DNA of 64,000 nucleotides from Candidatus Cloacimonadota bacterium (GTDB taxonomy: Bacteria; Cloacimonadota; Cloacimonadia; Cloacimonadales; TCS61): contig JAIPIH010000005.1 in the NCBI GenBank assembly GCA_021734835.1, positions 62,001-126,000 on the forward strand. Reading direction: 5' to 3'. Each line of letters begins with the position of its first letter. The stretch's first letter is position 1. Under the pieces are notes generated by a model. That model searched no databases, had not been told where the DNA came from, and saw nothing but the letters and a program-made list of their open reading frames with translations. The position numbers and the translations under genes were made by a program. Below, piece after piece: positions 7,129 through 16,986 of this stretch.

Positions 7129-8811
7129 TTATTCCTCGTCTAATTTCTTAAGCATATTTAATACCATATCCTTGGTAATTATCTCTGGCAGGGTGATAGC
7201 CTCATCTTCACCGGGTAAATAAAATACATAAAGGGGTACACCTGCACGATTAAATTTTATTAGCCATTCTCCGATCACATCATCTTTTTTGGTGTTATCA
7301 CCTCGCAATATCTGTACACCGTATTCTTGGAAAGCTTTCTCAATTTCCTCGGTAAATAATACAACTGTCTCATTTGTTTTGCAAGTTAGGCACCATTCAG
7401 CTCCGAAATCTATAAAAACTGGTTTTCCTTCATCGCGATATTGTTGTACCAGTTCCGGTGAAAATTTCTGCCATTCACGAGGATACAGTTCGCTATGTTC
7501 ATTGCCGATTTCGTTATTGCTATAGTTCAAAGTTATAAAAGCTGCTCCGATTGCAATTATAAGCGCAATGAAAGTAGCAATCCACTGTTTTCGTTTAGAA
7601 AATTCCGGGCGTGCAAATCTACCATATATCCAGACTGAAAACCCTAAGATTATGAGATATAACAAGACATTAATAAGGTTTGTTCCTCCTACTAAAAAAT
7701 AGAGTGATCTGAGAAGGTAGAGTGCAGTGAGAAATAATAAAAAGCCCATTATTTCTTTGAAAATATTCATCCATTCTCCCGGCTTTGGGATTGCTTTAAT
7801 AGCTTTTGGCCAGATCCCCAGCAATATAAACGGAAAAGCTAATCCTAATCCAATCAGGATAAAGATACCAAAGATCATCAATGCCGGCTGTGAAAAAGCA
7901 AAACCAAGTGCTGGAGCCAGTAGCGGAGCTGTGCAGGGAGTTGCCAGTAGAACTGCAAAAATGCCACTAAAAAATGATCCAGAATATCCACCTTTAGATG
8001 ATGCTTTGGTTGCCATGGTCATGCCGGGTGCTCGAATTATGAATACGTCGAACATTGAAAGTGCAAAAATAAAAATTACAATAAGTAATGCAGTTACAAA
8101 ACCTGCACTCTGAAATTGGAAGCCCCAACCTACCATTTCACCGGAAGTTTTTAAAAGAACAATAACCAGTGCTAAGATCAAAAAAGAAGCTAAAATTCCC
8201 AAAGTATAGGCCATGGAATTTCTAAAAATTTGACTTTTGTTCTGATGGCTTTGTTTGACTAAACTCATTGCTTTTATCGATAGTACTGGAAGTACACAAG
8301 GCATAATATTTAAGATAAGGCCACCGAAAAAAGCCATTAATAAGAATTTGATAACGCTCCATGAGCTAAACACTGCTGCCGGAGGTATAATATTATCCGG
8401 GATAAATTGAAGATCAAACTCCAACTCTTCAGGCATAAAACAAGTTCCGGAATCAAGACAGAGTTGATAGCCCGCATAAATCTTTATCATGGGATCGCCT
8501 CTAAAGCTTCCCGAAACTGTAAAGGGTTTCCTTAATGTAACGACACCATGATATTCAACATAGCCGTCTTCTGTTACTTTCCCTTCCGGATATATAGTTG
8601 GCTCAAAAGTTATTCCATCGATGTCATCAGAGTCAATATAGAACATATCTTCCTGGAGTGTTTGATGCATTCCTTCCGGAATTGAATATGTTACAATGAT
8701 CTGATGATCCTCGATCTTCGCTGATATTACTTCTTCTGGGTTAGGAGCTTGTGCATGAAGATAAGTAAGAAGGGACACAAATAAAATAAATATCCAAAAA
8801 ATTTTGCGCAT
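7129..8811 (-). CDS. dsbD: Thiol:disulfide interchange protein DsbD
   Basis: A 560-aa trans-membrane electron carrier that passes reducing power from cytoplasmic thioredoxin to periplasmic thiol proteins. It has a signal peptide, then an N-terminal DsbD-alpha-like domain with CLDSGTC (C118, C124). The membrane domain (about 150-430) has the redox cysteines in NIMPCVLP (C172) and ATPCTAP (C293). A C-terminal thioredoxin-like domain has EWCLTC (C474, C477). All three Cys pairs are intact and the length is normal. It is first in the six-gene redox operon and supplies the TlpA-like, Omp28-like and perhaps Sec-containing products. The 284 nt upstream (8812-9095) hold no gene, and I saw no convincing promoter there. 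Confidence 0.95.
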   Translation of the reverse strand: MRKIFWIFILFVSLLTYLHAQAPNPEEVISAKIEDHQIIVTYSIPEGMHQTLQEDMFYIDSDDIDGITFEPTIYPEGKVTEDGYVEYHGVVTLRKPFTVSGSFRGDPMIKIYAGYQLCLDSGTCFMPEELEFDLQFIPDNIIPPAAVFSSWSVIKFLLMAFFGGLILNIMPCVLPVLSIKAMSLVKQSHQNKSQIFRNSMAYTLGILASFLILALVIVLLKTSGEMVGWGFQFQSAGFVTALLIVIFIFALSMFDVFIIRAPGMTMATKASSKGGYSGSFFSGIFAVLLATPCTAPLLAPALGFAFSQPALMIFGIFILIGLGLAFPFILLGIWPKAIKAIPKPGEWMNIFKEIMGFLLFLTALYLLRSLYFLVGGTNLINVLLYLIILGFSVWIYGRFARPEFSKRKQWIATFIALIIAIGAAFITLNYSNNEIGNEHSELYPREWQKFSPELVQQYRDEGKPVFIDFGAEWCLTCKTNETVVLFTEEIEKAFQEYGVQILRGDNTKKDDVIGEWLIKFNRAGVPLYVFYLPGEDEAITLPEIITKDMVLNMLKKLDEE

Positions 8812-9095
8812 TGTTACCTCTTATTTATTTAAACATTATCATAATGCTAAATGCAATATACGTTCCTAAAGACCAAGATTTTCAAGCTTAAGAAATTTAC
8901 ATCGTAATTTTTCAAAACAAGCTCTAGGTCTTCTTCTGAAAATGAATATTTTCTGAAAAACAAATATATTTTTATATCAGCTACTACTAGATCGACTTCC
9001 TTTCATTGCACTATACTTTTGTCCATATTAAATTCCATAAATTATTATCGCATTCTTATTAGTATCAAAATTACTTTGTTAATTTAGTCAATTTT

Positions 9096-10643
9096 TTATT
9101 TTTCAGAATTGTAAAATGTTAAACCGCATTTATAGCCATCTACAGCACTGCTCATTATTCCTCCCGCATGACCGGAACCTTCTCCAACTGGGAAAAGATT
9201 TATCACGTTTTTTGTACTGTAAGTTCTATGATCACGGATTATGCTGACTGGGGAAGATGTTCTGGTTTCAGCCGCTATGAATATCCCATTCTCAATAAAG
9301 CCAGCAGCTCGTTTGTCAAATGTTTTCAATCCTATTTTTAGAGCATTTGTAATATCATCCGGATAAATGGAGTTAAGATCAAAATCATATGTTCCCGGCC
9401 GGTAGCTAGTTTCATACCGCTTACCGGAAGCCAATGACTTCATAAAATTCGCTGCAGGCTGAGTGGGTGCAAAATAAGGATGCGAAGAAGTAAAACATTG
9501 TTTTTCTATTTTTCTCTGAAAATCCAATCCTGCTAATCTGTGTTTTCCGTAGTCTCTATCATTTACAGTGACAACAACTGCGCTATTCCCAAACTTAGAT
9601 TCTCTATTGGCAAAACTCATACCGTTAGTTACGACAGAATTTTCTTCAGATGCAGTTCCGATAACGAAGCCACCGGGGCACATGCAGAAGCTGTAAATAC
9701 CTCGATTGTCTGCTTGAGCTGTTAACCGATATGTGGCTGGGCCGGAAATATTAAGATCAGTTTGAGAACCGTAAAATGTATCATTTAAATAATCTTGTTT
9801 GTGTTCTATCCTGAATCCTACGGCAAAAGGTTTATTTTCAATATGAATTATTTCCGACAGAATTTCAATTGTGTCACGGGGCGAATTACCCAGAGCTAAT
9901 ATTACTATTTCTGGTGAATATATTTCCTTTTTTATCAGCACAGATCTTACTTTATTCTTCTCTACAACAATATTTTCCAGTTTGTTATTCCAATAAAATT
10001 TACAGTTTTTTTGTTGAAGAAAGTTTCTAATATTGAGAATAATTTTACGAAGTCCATCGGTTCCCAAATGAGGAAGAGCTTCATATGTGATATTTTGGTC
10101 AGCCCCGAATTTAATTAGATATTCTGCTACGCGATCGGTATAAACGTCATTTTTTCTGGTTGTTAGTTTCCCATCAGAAAAAGTACCAGCTCCACCTTCT
10201 CCGAATTGTGCATTACTCTCTGGATCAAGTGTACCATTATCCCAGAATTCACTAACTTTCTTAATTCGATTCTCAATTTTATCACCGCGTTCAAATATAA
10301 AGGGTTGGAAGCCTTTCTCAACCAGCGCTAATGCTGCAAAGAGTCCGGCGGGACCTGAGCCGATGATGAAAGGATGAGCATCAGTTATTTTATTTATACT
10401 TTGAATATACTCCTGCGGCTTCTTATATTTTTGTACTTCATGATTATATTTTAAGTTAAAGTCAATTTCAGCTTTCAAAGTAAAATTGTATTTCAATTTG
10501 TTCTTTTTACGCGCATCTAGGGATTTTCTGAGAGGAATAATTTTACGAATATTTCTTTGAGGGATATTAAGTTTCTTTGCTAAAGCTTTTGTAAGATCGA
10601 TTTCTTCAGTTAATGATATTAACACATTTCGAATTAAATACAA
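9096..10643 (-). CDS. FAD-dependent dehydrogenase of the COG2509 type
   Basis: A 515-aa flavoprotein. An N-terminal domain of about 90 residues precedes the FAD-binding motif (IIGSGPAGLFAALAL), then FERGDKIENR, NAQFGEGGAGTFSDGKL and a conserved C-terminal VGEGSGHAGGIMSSAVDG. This layout matches the widespread uncharacterised COG2509 oxidoreductases, whose substrate is unknown. The start is TTG at 10643, chosen because GGAGGG lies 4 nt before it and there is no better ATG. It is divergent from the HAD phosphatase gene, with TTGACA-like boxes on both strands between them. Confidence 0.85.
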   Translation of the reverse strand: MYLIRNVLISLTEEIDLTKALAKKLNIPQRNIRKIIPLRKSLDARKKNKLKYNFTLKAEIDFNLKYNHEVQKYKKPQEYIQSINKITDAHPFIIGSGPAGLFAALALVEKGFQPFIFERGDKIENRIKKVSEFWDNGTLDPESNAQFGEGGAGTFSDGKLTTRKNDVYTDRVAEYLIKFGADQNITYEALPHLGTDGLRKIILNIRNFLQQKNCKFYWNNKLENIVVEKNKVRSVLIKKEIYSPEIVILALGNSPRDTIEILSEIIHIENKPFAVGFRIEHKQDYLNDTFYGSQTDLNISGPATYRLTAQADNRGIYSFCMCPGGFVIGTASEENSVVTNGMSFANRESKFGNSAVVVTVNDRDYGKHRLAGLDFQRKIEKQCFTSSHPYFAPTQPAANFMKSLASGKRYETSYRPGTYDFDLNSIYPDDITNALKIGLKTFDKRAAGFIENGIFIAAETRTSSPVSIIRDHRTYSTKNVINLFPVGEGSGHAGGIMSSAVDGYKCGLTFYNSEK

Positions 10644-10679
10644 TTTCCCTCCATTGAAAATTAATATAATTTAAAATTC

Positions 10680-10699
10680 TTGACTAAAGTTTCTGTCAA
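10680..10699. promoter_or_regulatory. Facing TTGAC boxes in a divergent promoter region
   Basis: TTGACT at 10680 (plus) and TTGACA read on the minus strand from 10699 to 10694 form a short inverted pair between two divergent genes. Each is placed to act as a -35 element for one gene. Neither is followed by a good TATAAT at 17 nt. Confidence 0.35.
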
Positions 10700-10715
10700 G
10701 TGATTCAGATAGGTT

Positions 10716-11534
10716 ATGGATAAAAGTGATATCAAAATAGTATTTACCGATCTTGACAGAACATTGTTGAGAGATAATAATACTTTGTCCTGGAAAAACA
10801 TACAGGCTATCGTAGATTTAAAGAGAAGGCAAATTCCGTTAGTCATCGCTACCGGCAGGAATATCTTTTCTGCCCGGAAAGTATTACCGAAAGATCTTCC
10901 ATTTGACTATTTGCTGTTCTCTTCGGGTTGCGGAATAATTAATTGGAAGACTCAAGATATCATATATCAGAAGGAATTGCAAAGTGAAGAAATAATAAGA
11001 GTTAGGGATATTTTACTCACTTATAATATTGATTTTATGATCCACCATCCTATTCCGGATAATCATTATTTCAGCTTCAGTAATGTTAATAAAGGCAATG
11101 AAGATTTTGAACGAAGAATAGCTATTTATGGTTCTTATGGCAGTATATTAGTTGATGCACCAAGTACAGCTAGTCAATTTATCGCGATCCTTAAGCCAAA
11201 TCAGATCACAATATTTAATAAAATCATATCTGAAATTAATTTTCTGAATATTTTAAGGGCAACTTCACCTCTTGATCATAAATCGATATGGTTGGAAGTT
11301 CTACCTAAAGGCGTTTCTAAAGGGCATTCTGCGGAATGGTTATGCCGTAAATTGGGAATTAACCAGGAAAATACTTTGAGTATAGGCAACGATTTTAATG
11401 ATCTTGATCTTCTTGAATTTACTGCAAAAAGCTGTGTTGTTATGAATGCTCCAGTAGAATTAAAAAATCTGTATAAAGTAATTGCCTCAAATGAGCAAAA
11501 CGGATTTGCCAAGTGCGTTTCTGAATTTATCTGA
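10716..11534 (+). CDS. HAD phosphatase, Cof type (subclass IIB)
   Basis: A 272-aa HAD-superfamily hydrolase. Motif I is FTDLDRTLL (nucleophile Asp, then acid/base Asp), with IATGR as motif II, a cap domain in the middle, GVSKG (Lys, motif III) and IGNDFNDLDLL (motif IV). These place it with Cof/YbiV-like sugar-phosphate or flavin-mononucleotide phosphatases; the substrate cannot be told. It is transcribed alone on the plus strand and is convergent with lon. Confidence 0.9.
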   Translation: MDKSDIKIVFTDLDRTLLRDNNTLSWKNIQAIVDLKRRQIPLVIATGRNIFSARKVLPKDLPFDYLLFSSGCGIINWKTQDIIYQKELQSEEIIRVRDILLTYNIDFMIHHPIPDNHYFSFSNVNKGNEDFERRIAIYGSYGSILVDAPSTASQFIAILKPNQITIFNKIISEINFLNILRATSPLDHKSIWLEVLPKGVSKGHSAEWLCRKLGINQENTLSIGNDFNDLDLLEFTAKSCVVMNAPVELKNLYKVIASNEQNGFAKCVSEFI

Positions 11535-11568
11535 AATGCTGTATTTCTACCATTTACAAGATATTGTA

Positions 11569-13959
11569 CTAATCTGGATAAACAATCTTCAGCACATCCT
11601 GGAAATAATCAACAAAATGAACTTGCAATCCTTCTTTAATGAAATCTTGTAACTCATCAAAATCTTGTTTATTTTCTTTTGGGAAGATTAATTTATGCAC
11701 TTTCACCCGGCGGGCAGCAATCGTTTTTTCTTTCAATCCGCCAATAGGGAGAACTTTACCTGTAAGAGTTAATTCCCCCGTCATTGCTATATCTGCAGGT
11801 ACAGATTTTCTGGAAGCCAAAGAATAAAGAGCTAAAGCCATAGTGATCCCGGCTGAAGGACCATCTTTTGGTGTGGAGCCTGCCGGAACATGAAGATGTA
11901 TGAAGTGATCGTTAAAAAATTCTTTAAGATCTTTATCTTCAGATAGGAATGAGCGGATGTAGGAAAATGCTATTTCGGAAGATTCTTTCATAACACCTCC
12001 CAATTGGCCTGTTTGTTTGAAACCGTTATTTTTGGATATGATGGCTGATGCCTCGATGTAAAGTGTTGCTCCACCCATCGAGGTCCAAGCTAAACCCATA
12101 GCCACTCCCGGGATTGGCTTTTTATAAAGCGTTTCTGGAATGAAGACAGGATTTCCTAAAAATTCTGATAAATTCTTACTCGAAATTGAGTATTTTTTTG
12201 GCGTAGATTCAGCCAATTTCAAAGTAACTTGCCGCATTACCTTTTTTAATTTATTCTCCAGATTTCGAACTCCAGCTTCTCTTGCATGTTGATCGATGAT
12301 CATTGTCAAAGCTTTATCGGTAAAATTTATCTCACTTTTTTTCAATCCATGTTGTTTAAGTTGTCTCGGAATAAGAAATCTCTTAGCAATCTCAATCTTC
12401 TCTTGTAAAATATATCCCGATAATTTTATTAATTCCATTCTATCCAATAAAGGTCTGGGAATTGTATCAAGTTGATTTGCTGTAGTAATGAACAGTATTT
12501 TAGAAAGATCAAATCTTACATCGAGGTAATGATCCAGAAAATCTTTGTTTTGTTCCGGATCAAGTACTTCCAATAAAGCCGATGCCGGATCCCCTTGAAA
12601 ACTGATTCTAAGTTTATCAATTTCATCCAGCATTATGACTGGATTTGCCGTTTCAGTCCGCTTTAAACTTTGAATTATCTTGCCCGGCATGGCTCCGATA
12701 TAAGTTCTTCGGTGACCTTTTATCTCTGCTTCATCTCGCATGCCGCCCAGGGAAAAACGGAAGAATTTTCTATTCATTGCTCTTGCGATTGAACGGCCCA
12801 CAGAGGTTTTACCAACACCGGGAGGACCTACCAGACACAAAATTGAGCCTGCTACAGAACCTCTTTTAATTATTGTACTAATAAACTGCAGAATAAGATC
12901 TTTTACATCGTTGAGGCCATAATGGTCATGGTTTAAGATACGCCTTACTTGCGATATATCCAGTCTGTCTTTAGAATAAATTCCCCAAGGCAATTCAGTT
13001 AATACATTTAAATATGATCTGGTAATGTTATACTCAGGAGAGGATGGTTCCAGCATTTGCAGTTTATCTATCTCATTATTTATAGTATCTTTGGCTTCTT
13101 TGCTAAGTTTTATTTTTTTTAATCTCTCATCAATTTTTTCCAATTCTGCTGATTTATCATCTTTTTCCAATCCGAGTTCTTTTTTAATTATTTTAAGTTG
13201 CTCTCTTAAGAAAAACTCACGTTGCTGCTTAGACAGTTTTTTCTCAATCTGTTTCTGTATATCCGCTTGTAAAGTTGTGAGTTCGATCTCTTCCTTAAGA
13301 AGTAAGAGTACTTTTTTACTGCGATCAATCAAATCAAATGCTTCCAATATTTCCTGAAGTTTATCAGGTTCGGCATTCAGCATAGAACTTACAATATCCA
13401 AAAGTAAACTTGGATTATTGTAAGTTACTTGAGATAATAAAAGTTTAAGCTGTTCTTGGAAAATTGGATTTAAACTCAGAAGCTTCTTCAATGATGACAT
13501 AATAGCCAGAGAATAAGCTTTTAGTTCTTCTGAAGTTTTCTTCTCAGGTTCAGAATAATAATTCACCTTCCAACGCTGAACCTTTTGATCATCTAGCACT
13601 TTTTGACGTGTAAATCTTCTTAATCCCTGCACAATGATCTGAATTGAGTTATTTTCTATAATGTTGATCTTGTATATTTTTACAACAGTGCCAACTTGAT
13701 AATATTCAGAATTCCAGACATCTTCTTTATCCTCATTTTTCCATAAGACAATTCCTAAAAGCCTGTTTTCATATTCGTAAACATTTTCTACTGCTTCAAT
13801 TATACTACTATCATTATAAGTCAACGGTAGCATAATTCCTGGGAAAAGTGGTTTTAGGGTGGAGGGAAGTATTATCAGGTTTTCAGGGAGAATTTCAGAA
13901 ATAGGAACGATATCCGATTTGTTAATATTTCCTGGTTCTTTTGTTTTTTTCTTAGCCAT
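11569..13959 (-). CDS. lon: ATP-dependent protease Lon (LonA)
   Basis: A 796-aa LonA protease, close to the usual length. It has the N-terminal substrate-binding LAN domain (about 25-230), a coiled-coil region and the AAA+ module with Walker A GPPGVGKTS near residue 375 and Walker B VIMLDEIDKL. The C-terminal proteolytic domain has the catalytic Ser in PKDGPSAG (about 700) and the Lys in GGLKEKTIAARR. It degrades misfolded and regulatory proteins in the cytoplasm. SD AGGAGT precedes the ATG at 13959. It is apparently transcribed on its own. Confidence 0.97.
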   Translation of the reverse strand: MAKKKTKEPGNINKSDIVPISEILPENLIILPSTLKPLFPGIMLPLTYNDSSIIEAVENVYEYENRLLGIVLWKNEDKEDVWNSEYYQVGTVVKIYKINIIENNSIQIIVQGLRRFTRQKVLDDQKVQRWKVNYYSEPEKKTSEELKAYSLAIMSSLKKLLSLNPIFQEQLKLLLSQVTYNNPSLLLDIVSSMLNAEPDKLQEILEAFDLIDRSKKVLLLLKEEIELTTLQADIQKQIEKKLSKQQREFFLREQLKIIKKELGLEKDDKSAELEKIDERLKKIKLSKEAKDTINNEIDKLQMLEPSSPEYNITRSYLNVLTELPWGIYSKDRLDISQVRRILNHDHYGLNDVKDLILQFISTIIKRGSVAGSILCLVGPPGVGKTSVGRSIARAMNRKFFRFSLGGMRDEAEIKGHRRTYIGAMPGKIIQSLKRTETANPVIMLDEIDKLRISFQGDPASALLEVLDPEQNKDFLDHYLDVRFDLSKILFITTANQLDTIPRPLLDRMELIKLSGYILQEKIEIAKRFLIPRQLKQHGLKKSEINFTDKALTMIIDQHAREAGVRNLENKLKKVMRQVTLKLAESTPKKYSISSKNLSEFLGNPVFIPETLYKKPIPGVAMGLAWTSMGGATLYIEASAIISKNNGFKQTGQLGGVMKESSEIAFSYIRSFLSEDKDLKEFFNDHFIHLHVPAGSTPKDGPSAGITMALALYSLASRKSVPADIAMTGELTLTGKVLPIGGLKEKTIAARRVKVHKLIFPKENKQDFDELQDFIKEGLQVHFVDYFQDVLKIVYPD

Positions 13960-14049
13960 TATTTACTCCTGAGTTTTAATTAAACTTTAATAAATTAAAA
14001 AAAAAATCCAAATAGTTTTTAGATAAAACTCAGTAAATCAGAAAAGAAA

Positions 14050-14125
14050 TGGTGGCAGGACCCAGACTTGAACTGGGGACACAAGGCTTTTCAGGCCTCT
14101 GCTCTACCAACTGAGCTATCCCGCC
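14050..14125 (-). tRNA. tRNA-Phe (anticodon GAA)
   Basis: Cloverleaf on the minus strand: acceptor stem GGCGGGA/TCCTGCC with one G-U pair, D-arm AGCTCAGTTGGTAGAGC, anticodon arm GAGGC-CTGAAAA-GCCTT giving anticodon GAA, and T-arm CCCAG-TTCAAGT-CTGGG. The discriminator is A and the CCA end is encoded in the DNA. It is 76 nt long. It lies between lon and the adenine deaminase gene. Confidence 0.96.
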
Positions 14126-14160
14126 ACGCTTGTTGGACTCAACAAAAAATCGGGTTTTTG

Positions 14161-14166
14161 TGTCAA
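14161..14166 (-). promoter_or_regulatory. TTGACA box upstream of tRNA-Phe
   Basis: On the minus strand TTGACA ends 35 nt before the mature 5' end of the tRNA, the position expected for a -35 element. The hexamer 17 nt further on is GTTGAG, not a consensus -10. Confidence 0.4.
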
Positions 14167-14191
14167 ATAAAAAAAAAGATAATTACTTAAA

Positions 14192-15214
14192 TCAATAGTT
14201 ATCGAGATGATTTTGCAGTAATTTTAAAAGTTTATTTTTTCCAATATCATCCAAAAATGAAGCATTTATAGAATTCTTCACAAGCCTAATGATCTCATCT
14301 TTTGTCAAATTTAACGCCTTTTGTATCTCGATGAAGTTTTCATTTAAATAACCACCGAAATAAGCTGGATCATCGGAATTAATTGTTGCTATAATGCCTT
14401 TGTCCAGCATTGATCTCAGAGGATGGTTTTTAAGATTATTTACTACTTTTAGTTTAAGATTGGAAAGTGGACATACAGTTAATGCCATTTTTCGATTAAC
14501 AAGCTCAGTAGTGATCTTGTCATTTTCCAAACTCCTGTTTCCGTGATCAATCCTGTCCACCTTAAGAATGTTCAACGCTTCTTTAACATATTCCGGCGGT
14601 CCCTCTTCTCCGGCATGAGCGACGATCAGGTAACCTTCTCTTTTTGCATGAGCAAAGACATTTGTAAATTTTGAGGGAGGATGACCAACTTCGGAAGAAT
14701 CCAGACCAATAGCATCAATCCATTTTTTGTACGGTTCAGATTGTTTGAACGTTTCAAAAGCTGATTCTTCTGGGAGATGCCTGAGAATCGACATGATAAG
14801 TTTTGAACTTATTCCAAGTTCTTCTTCTACATCCTTCATTGCCTGGTGAATTCCTTTTATCACTGTATCGAATTTTATTCCGCGTTGAGTATGTGTTTGC
14901 GGATCGAACATAATTTCTGTATGTTTAATATTCTGACTTTTAGCTTTTGTCAGATATTCCCAAGTAAGATCATAGAAATCTTCTTCGTTGAGCAGCACTT
15001 TACAACCAGCATAATAAACATCGAGAAATTCCTGCAGATTTGAGAAATTATATGCTTTTTTCAGATCAACTACATTTTTATATTTGATCTTGATCTTATT
15101 CTTTTGAGCAATTTTAAACATTAATTCAGGTTCGAAAGTCCCTTCAATATGCAAATGCAGTTCTACTTTCGGTAGCTGCTTTATAAATTCCGATAAATCT
15201 AATTCTTTTTTCAT
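14192..15214 (-). CDS. Adenine deaminase (adenosine deaminase-like family)
   Basis: A metal-dependent amidohydrolase of 340 aa, predicted to convert adenine to hypoxanthine in purine salvage. Metal and catalytic motifs are all present: ELHLHIEGT, IVAHAGEEG, IDHGNRS and INSDDPAYFGG. The segment GLDSSEVGHPPSKF is characteristic of the Aah1/bacterial adenine deaminase branch rather than true adenosine deaminases; this is a family-based judgement. A longer frame begins at TTG 15250, but it would overlap the upstream gene by 28 nt. I prefer the ATG at 15214 (MKKELDLSEF), which fits the family start, although no clear SD is visible. It follows the TPR-GGDEF gene by 8 nt. Confidence 0.85.
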   Translation of the reverse strand: MKKELDLSEFIKQLPKVELHLHIEGTFEPELMFKIAQKNKIKIKYKNVVDLKKAYNFSNLQEFLDVYYAGCKVLLNEEDFYDLTWEYLTKAKSQNIKHTEIMFDPQTHTQRGIKFDTVIKGIHQAMKDVEEELGISSKLIMSILRHLPEESAFETFKQSEPYKKWIDAIGLDSSEVGHPPSKFTNVFAHAKREGYLIVAHAGEEGPPEYVKEALNILKVDRIDHGNRSLENDKITTELVNRKMALTVCPLSNLKLKVVNNLKNHPLRSMLDKGIIATINSDDPAYFGGYLNENFIEIQKALNLTKDEIIRLVKNSINASFLDDIGKNKLLKLLQNHLDNY

Positions 15215-15222
15215 AAAACACA

Positions 15223-16929
15223 CTAGATATTTTCTGTTGAAATAACGCAATCTTTATTTCTGATTTTTCCAAAATACATAGCTTTATCAGCTTCCTTAAT
15301 ACTCTCGCTTACATCGTGTATTCGATCATAAACACTTACTCCAATTGTAACGGTAATATTGATCGAATAATCTTTGAAATTAATAATTTCGTTTTTGATT
15401 CTCTTTCTTAATTTTTCTGCAATCTTCTTACCACCATCTAAATCTGTATCTGGAAGCAATAGAAGGAATTCTTCACCGCCCCAGCGTCCGACAATATCCT
15501 GCTTTCTCATAAAAGAGATCATCAGTTTTGAGATTGAAGTTAGAACATAATCACCAGCAGCATGACCATAAGTATCGTTCACCTTTTTAAAATTATCAAT
15601 ATCAGCCATGAGGATTGTGAAAGGATTTTCATTTCTTTCAAAACGATCGGTTTCATGCTTGATATTTTGATACATATCGCGGCGGTTAGAAAGTCCTGTC
15701 AGCATATCTGTTCTAGCAAGTTCTTCCATTTTCTTGTACGCAACGGTCAACTCAACATTCTTTTCTTCAATTATTTTGTTAGCTGATGTTTTTTGTCTCA
15801 ATTCAAAGTAACCAAAAAATCCCAAAACCGCGACAACAATAAGAATTATAACTAAAATGATCAAGAATAGATCGTTTCTTTTAGACACTAATTTATTGTG
15901 ATCGGCATCAGTTTGAAGTTTTTCGATCTCATTTTGCTTTTTTTCAGTTTCATAACTTATTTGAAGCTCAGAAATCGTTTTTTGAGTTTGAGCAGAGACC
16001 ATATTTTCTTTTAGTTGAGCATATAATTTCATAGCAGTGAATGCTTTATAATAATCCTTTTGCTCAGAATAAATTTCTGATAACAAATTGTAACACGATA
16101 ACATTATTTGTTTATTATTGTGATTTTGAGCAAAATTCAGTGCTTTTTCCAGGTTAAACAAAGCATTTTTCGTATCGTTTTGTTCTTTATGAATTATGCC
16201 GATATGCAGATAAGCTGTTGCGATCCCATTCCCATTTTGCAATAGATTCATCATATTCAATGATTTATTGTAATTCTGAAGAGCTTTCTGATACATCTTT
16301 AATCCTTGATAGGAAATACCAATGTTATTATAAGTTGATGCTATACTTTGATTATCCTGCAGCTTTTCTTTTAGGATCAGAGATCTACTATAGAATTCCA
16401 AAGCATTTTCGAAGTCTTCTTTGCATAAATGAATATTACCAACATTGTTTAACGTAATTGATATACTTTTATCGTCCTGGATTTCGTAGCTTAAATTCAG
16501 AGCTCTTTGGTAATTCTCAAGAGCCTGATCAAATTCACTTATATTTTTGAATATATTCCCAATATTATTCAAAGAACTGATTATTCCTTTTTTTTCTCCA
16601 AGTTCTTCCTCAATCTCGAGAGATTTTAGATGTATTTCCATCGCTTTGTTATACATACTAATATTGTTATAGATATTTCCCATATTATTGTAACATCGCG
16701 CAATATTTGCTTTATCATTTCTTTTTAAATATATTTCTAATGCTTCCTGAAAGGAATTCAACGCTTTTAATTGATCATCAACTTTATAATAACCCAATCC
16801 CTGATCAAAGAAATATTCTGCCCTGTCTTTTTCGGGAAGAAAGTTAATTTTATCATCAATCGGCTCGGCAGCCAAAAGAGTGATAATAAGAATTATTAAT
16901 ACAGTAACTACTCTTAGGGATCGGATCAT
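15223..16929 (-). CDS. TPR sensor with C-terminal GGDEF diguanylate cyclase
   Basis: A 568-aa membrane protein with a signal peptide or first TM helix (residues 2-20), then about six to seven periplasmic TPR units (about 35-300; repeated 'YNNMGNIYNNI...YNKAMEIHLKSL' pattern). A coiled-coil stretch precedes a TM helix (about 352-375, LFLIILVIILIVVAVLGFFG) and a cytoplasmic GGDEF domain. The active site reads GRWGGEEFLLLLPD with the upstream DIDNFKKVNDTYGH loop, so it should make cyclic di-GMP from two GTP. The TPRs probably sense a periplasmic protein or peptide. No obvious inhibitory-site RxxD is visible before GGEEF. Confidence 0.9.
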   Translation of the reverse strand: MIRSLRVVTVLIILIITLLAAEPIDDKINFLPEKDRAEYFFDQGLGYYKVDDQLKALNSFQEALEIYLKRNDKANIARCYNNMGNIYNNISMYNKAMEIHLKSLEIEEELGEKKGIISSLNNIGNIFKNISEFDQALENYQRALNLSYEIQDDKSISITLNNVGNIHLCKEDFENALEFYSRSLILKEKLQDNQSIASTYNNIGISYQGLKMYQKALQNYNKSLNMMNLLQNGNGIATAYLHIGIIHKEQNDTKNALFNLEKALNFAQNHNNKQIMLSCYNLLSEIYSEQKDYYKAFTAMKLYAQLKENMVSAQTQKTISELQISYETEKKQNEIEKLQTDADHNKLVSKRNDLFLIILVIILIVVAVLGFFGYFELRQKTSANKIIEEKNVELTVAYKKMEELARTDMLTGLSNRRDMYQNIKHETDRFERNENPFTILMADIDNFKKVNDTYGHAAGDYVLTSISKLMISFMRKQDIVGRWGGEEFLLLLPDTDLDGGKKIAEKLRKRIKNEIINFKDYSINITVTIGVSVYDRIHDVSESIKEADKAMYFGKIRNKDCVISTENI

Positions 16930-16986
16930 TATCTAAAATTTATAATTTAGTCCTAAATTTTAAAATAGTATTGCTCAAATTATATA

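Noticed and set aside
10661-10846. 61-aa minus-strand ORF in the divergent region
   Set aside because: It overlaps the start of the HAD phosphatase gene, has no SD and no recognisable feature; a frame shadow.
13986-14035. Terminator after tRNA-Phe (AGTTTT/AAAACT stem with a distant T-run)
   Set aside because: The stem is weak and seven bases separate it from the T-run, so I could not support it.
14130-14145. Hairpin TTGTTG-GACT-CAACAA upstream of the tRNA as a terminator of the adenine deaminase gene
   Set aside because: Only a 6-bp AT-rich stem, and the minus-strand downstream side has no T-run; it overlaps the likely tRNA promoter.
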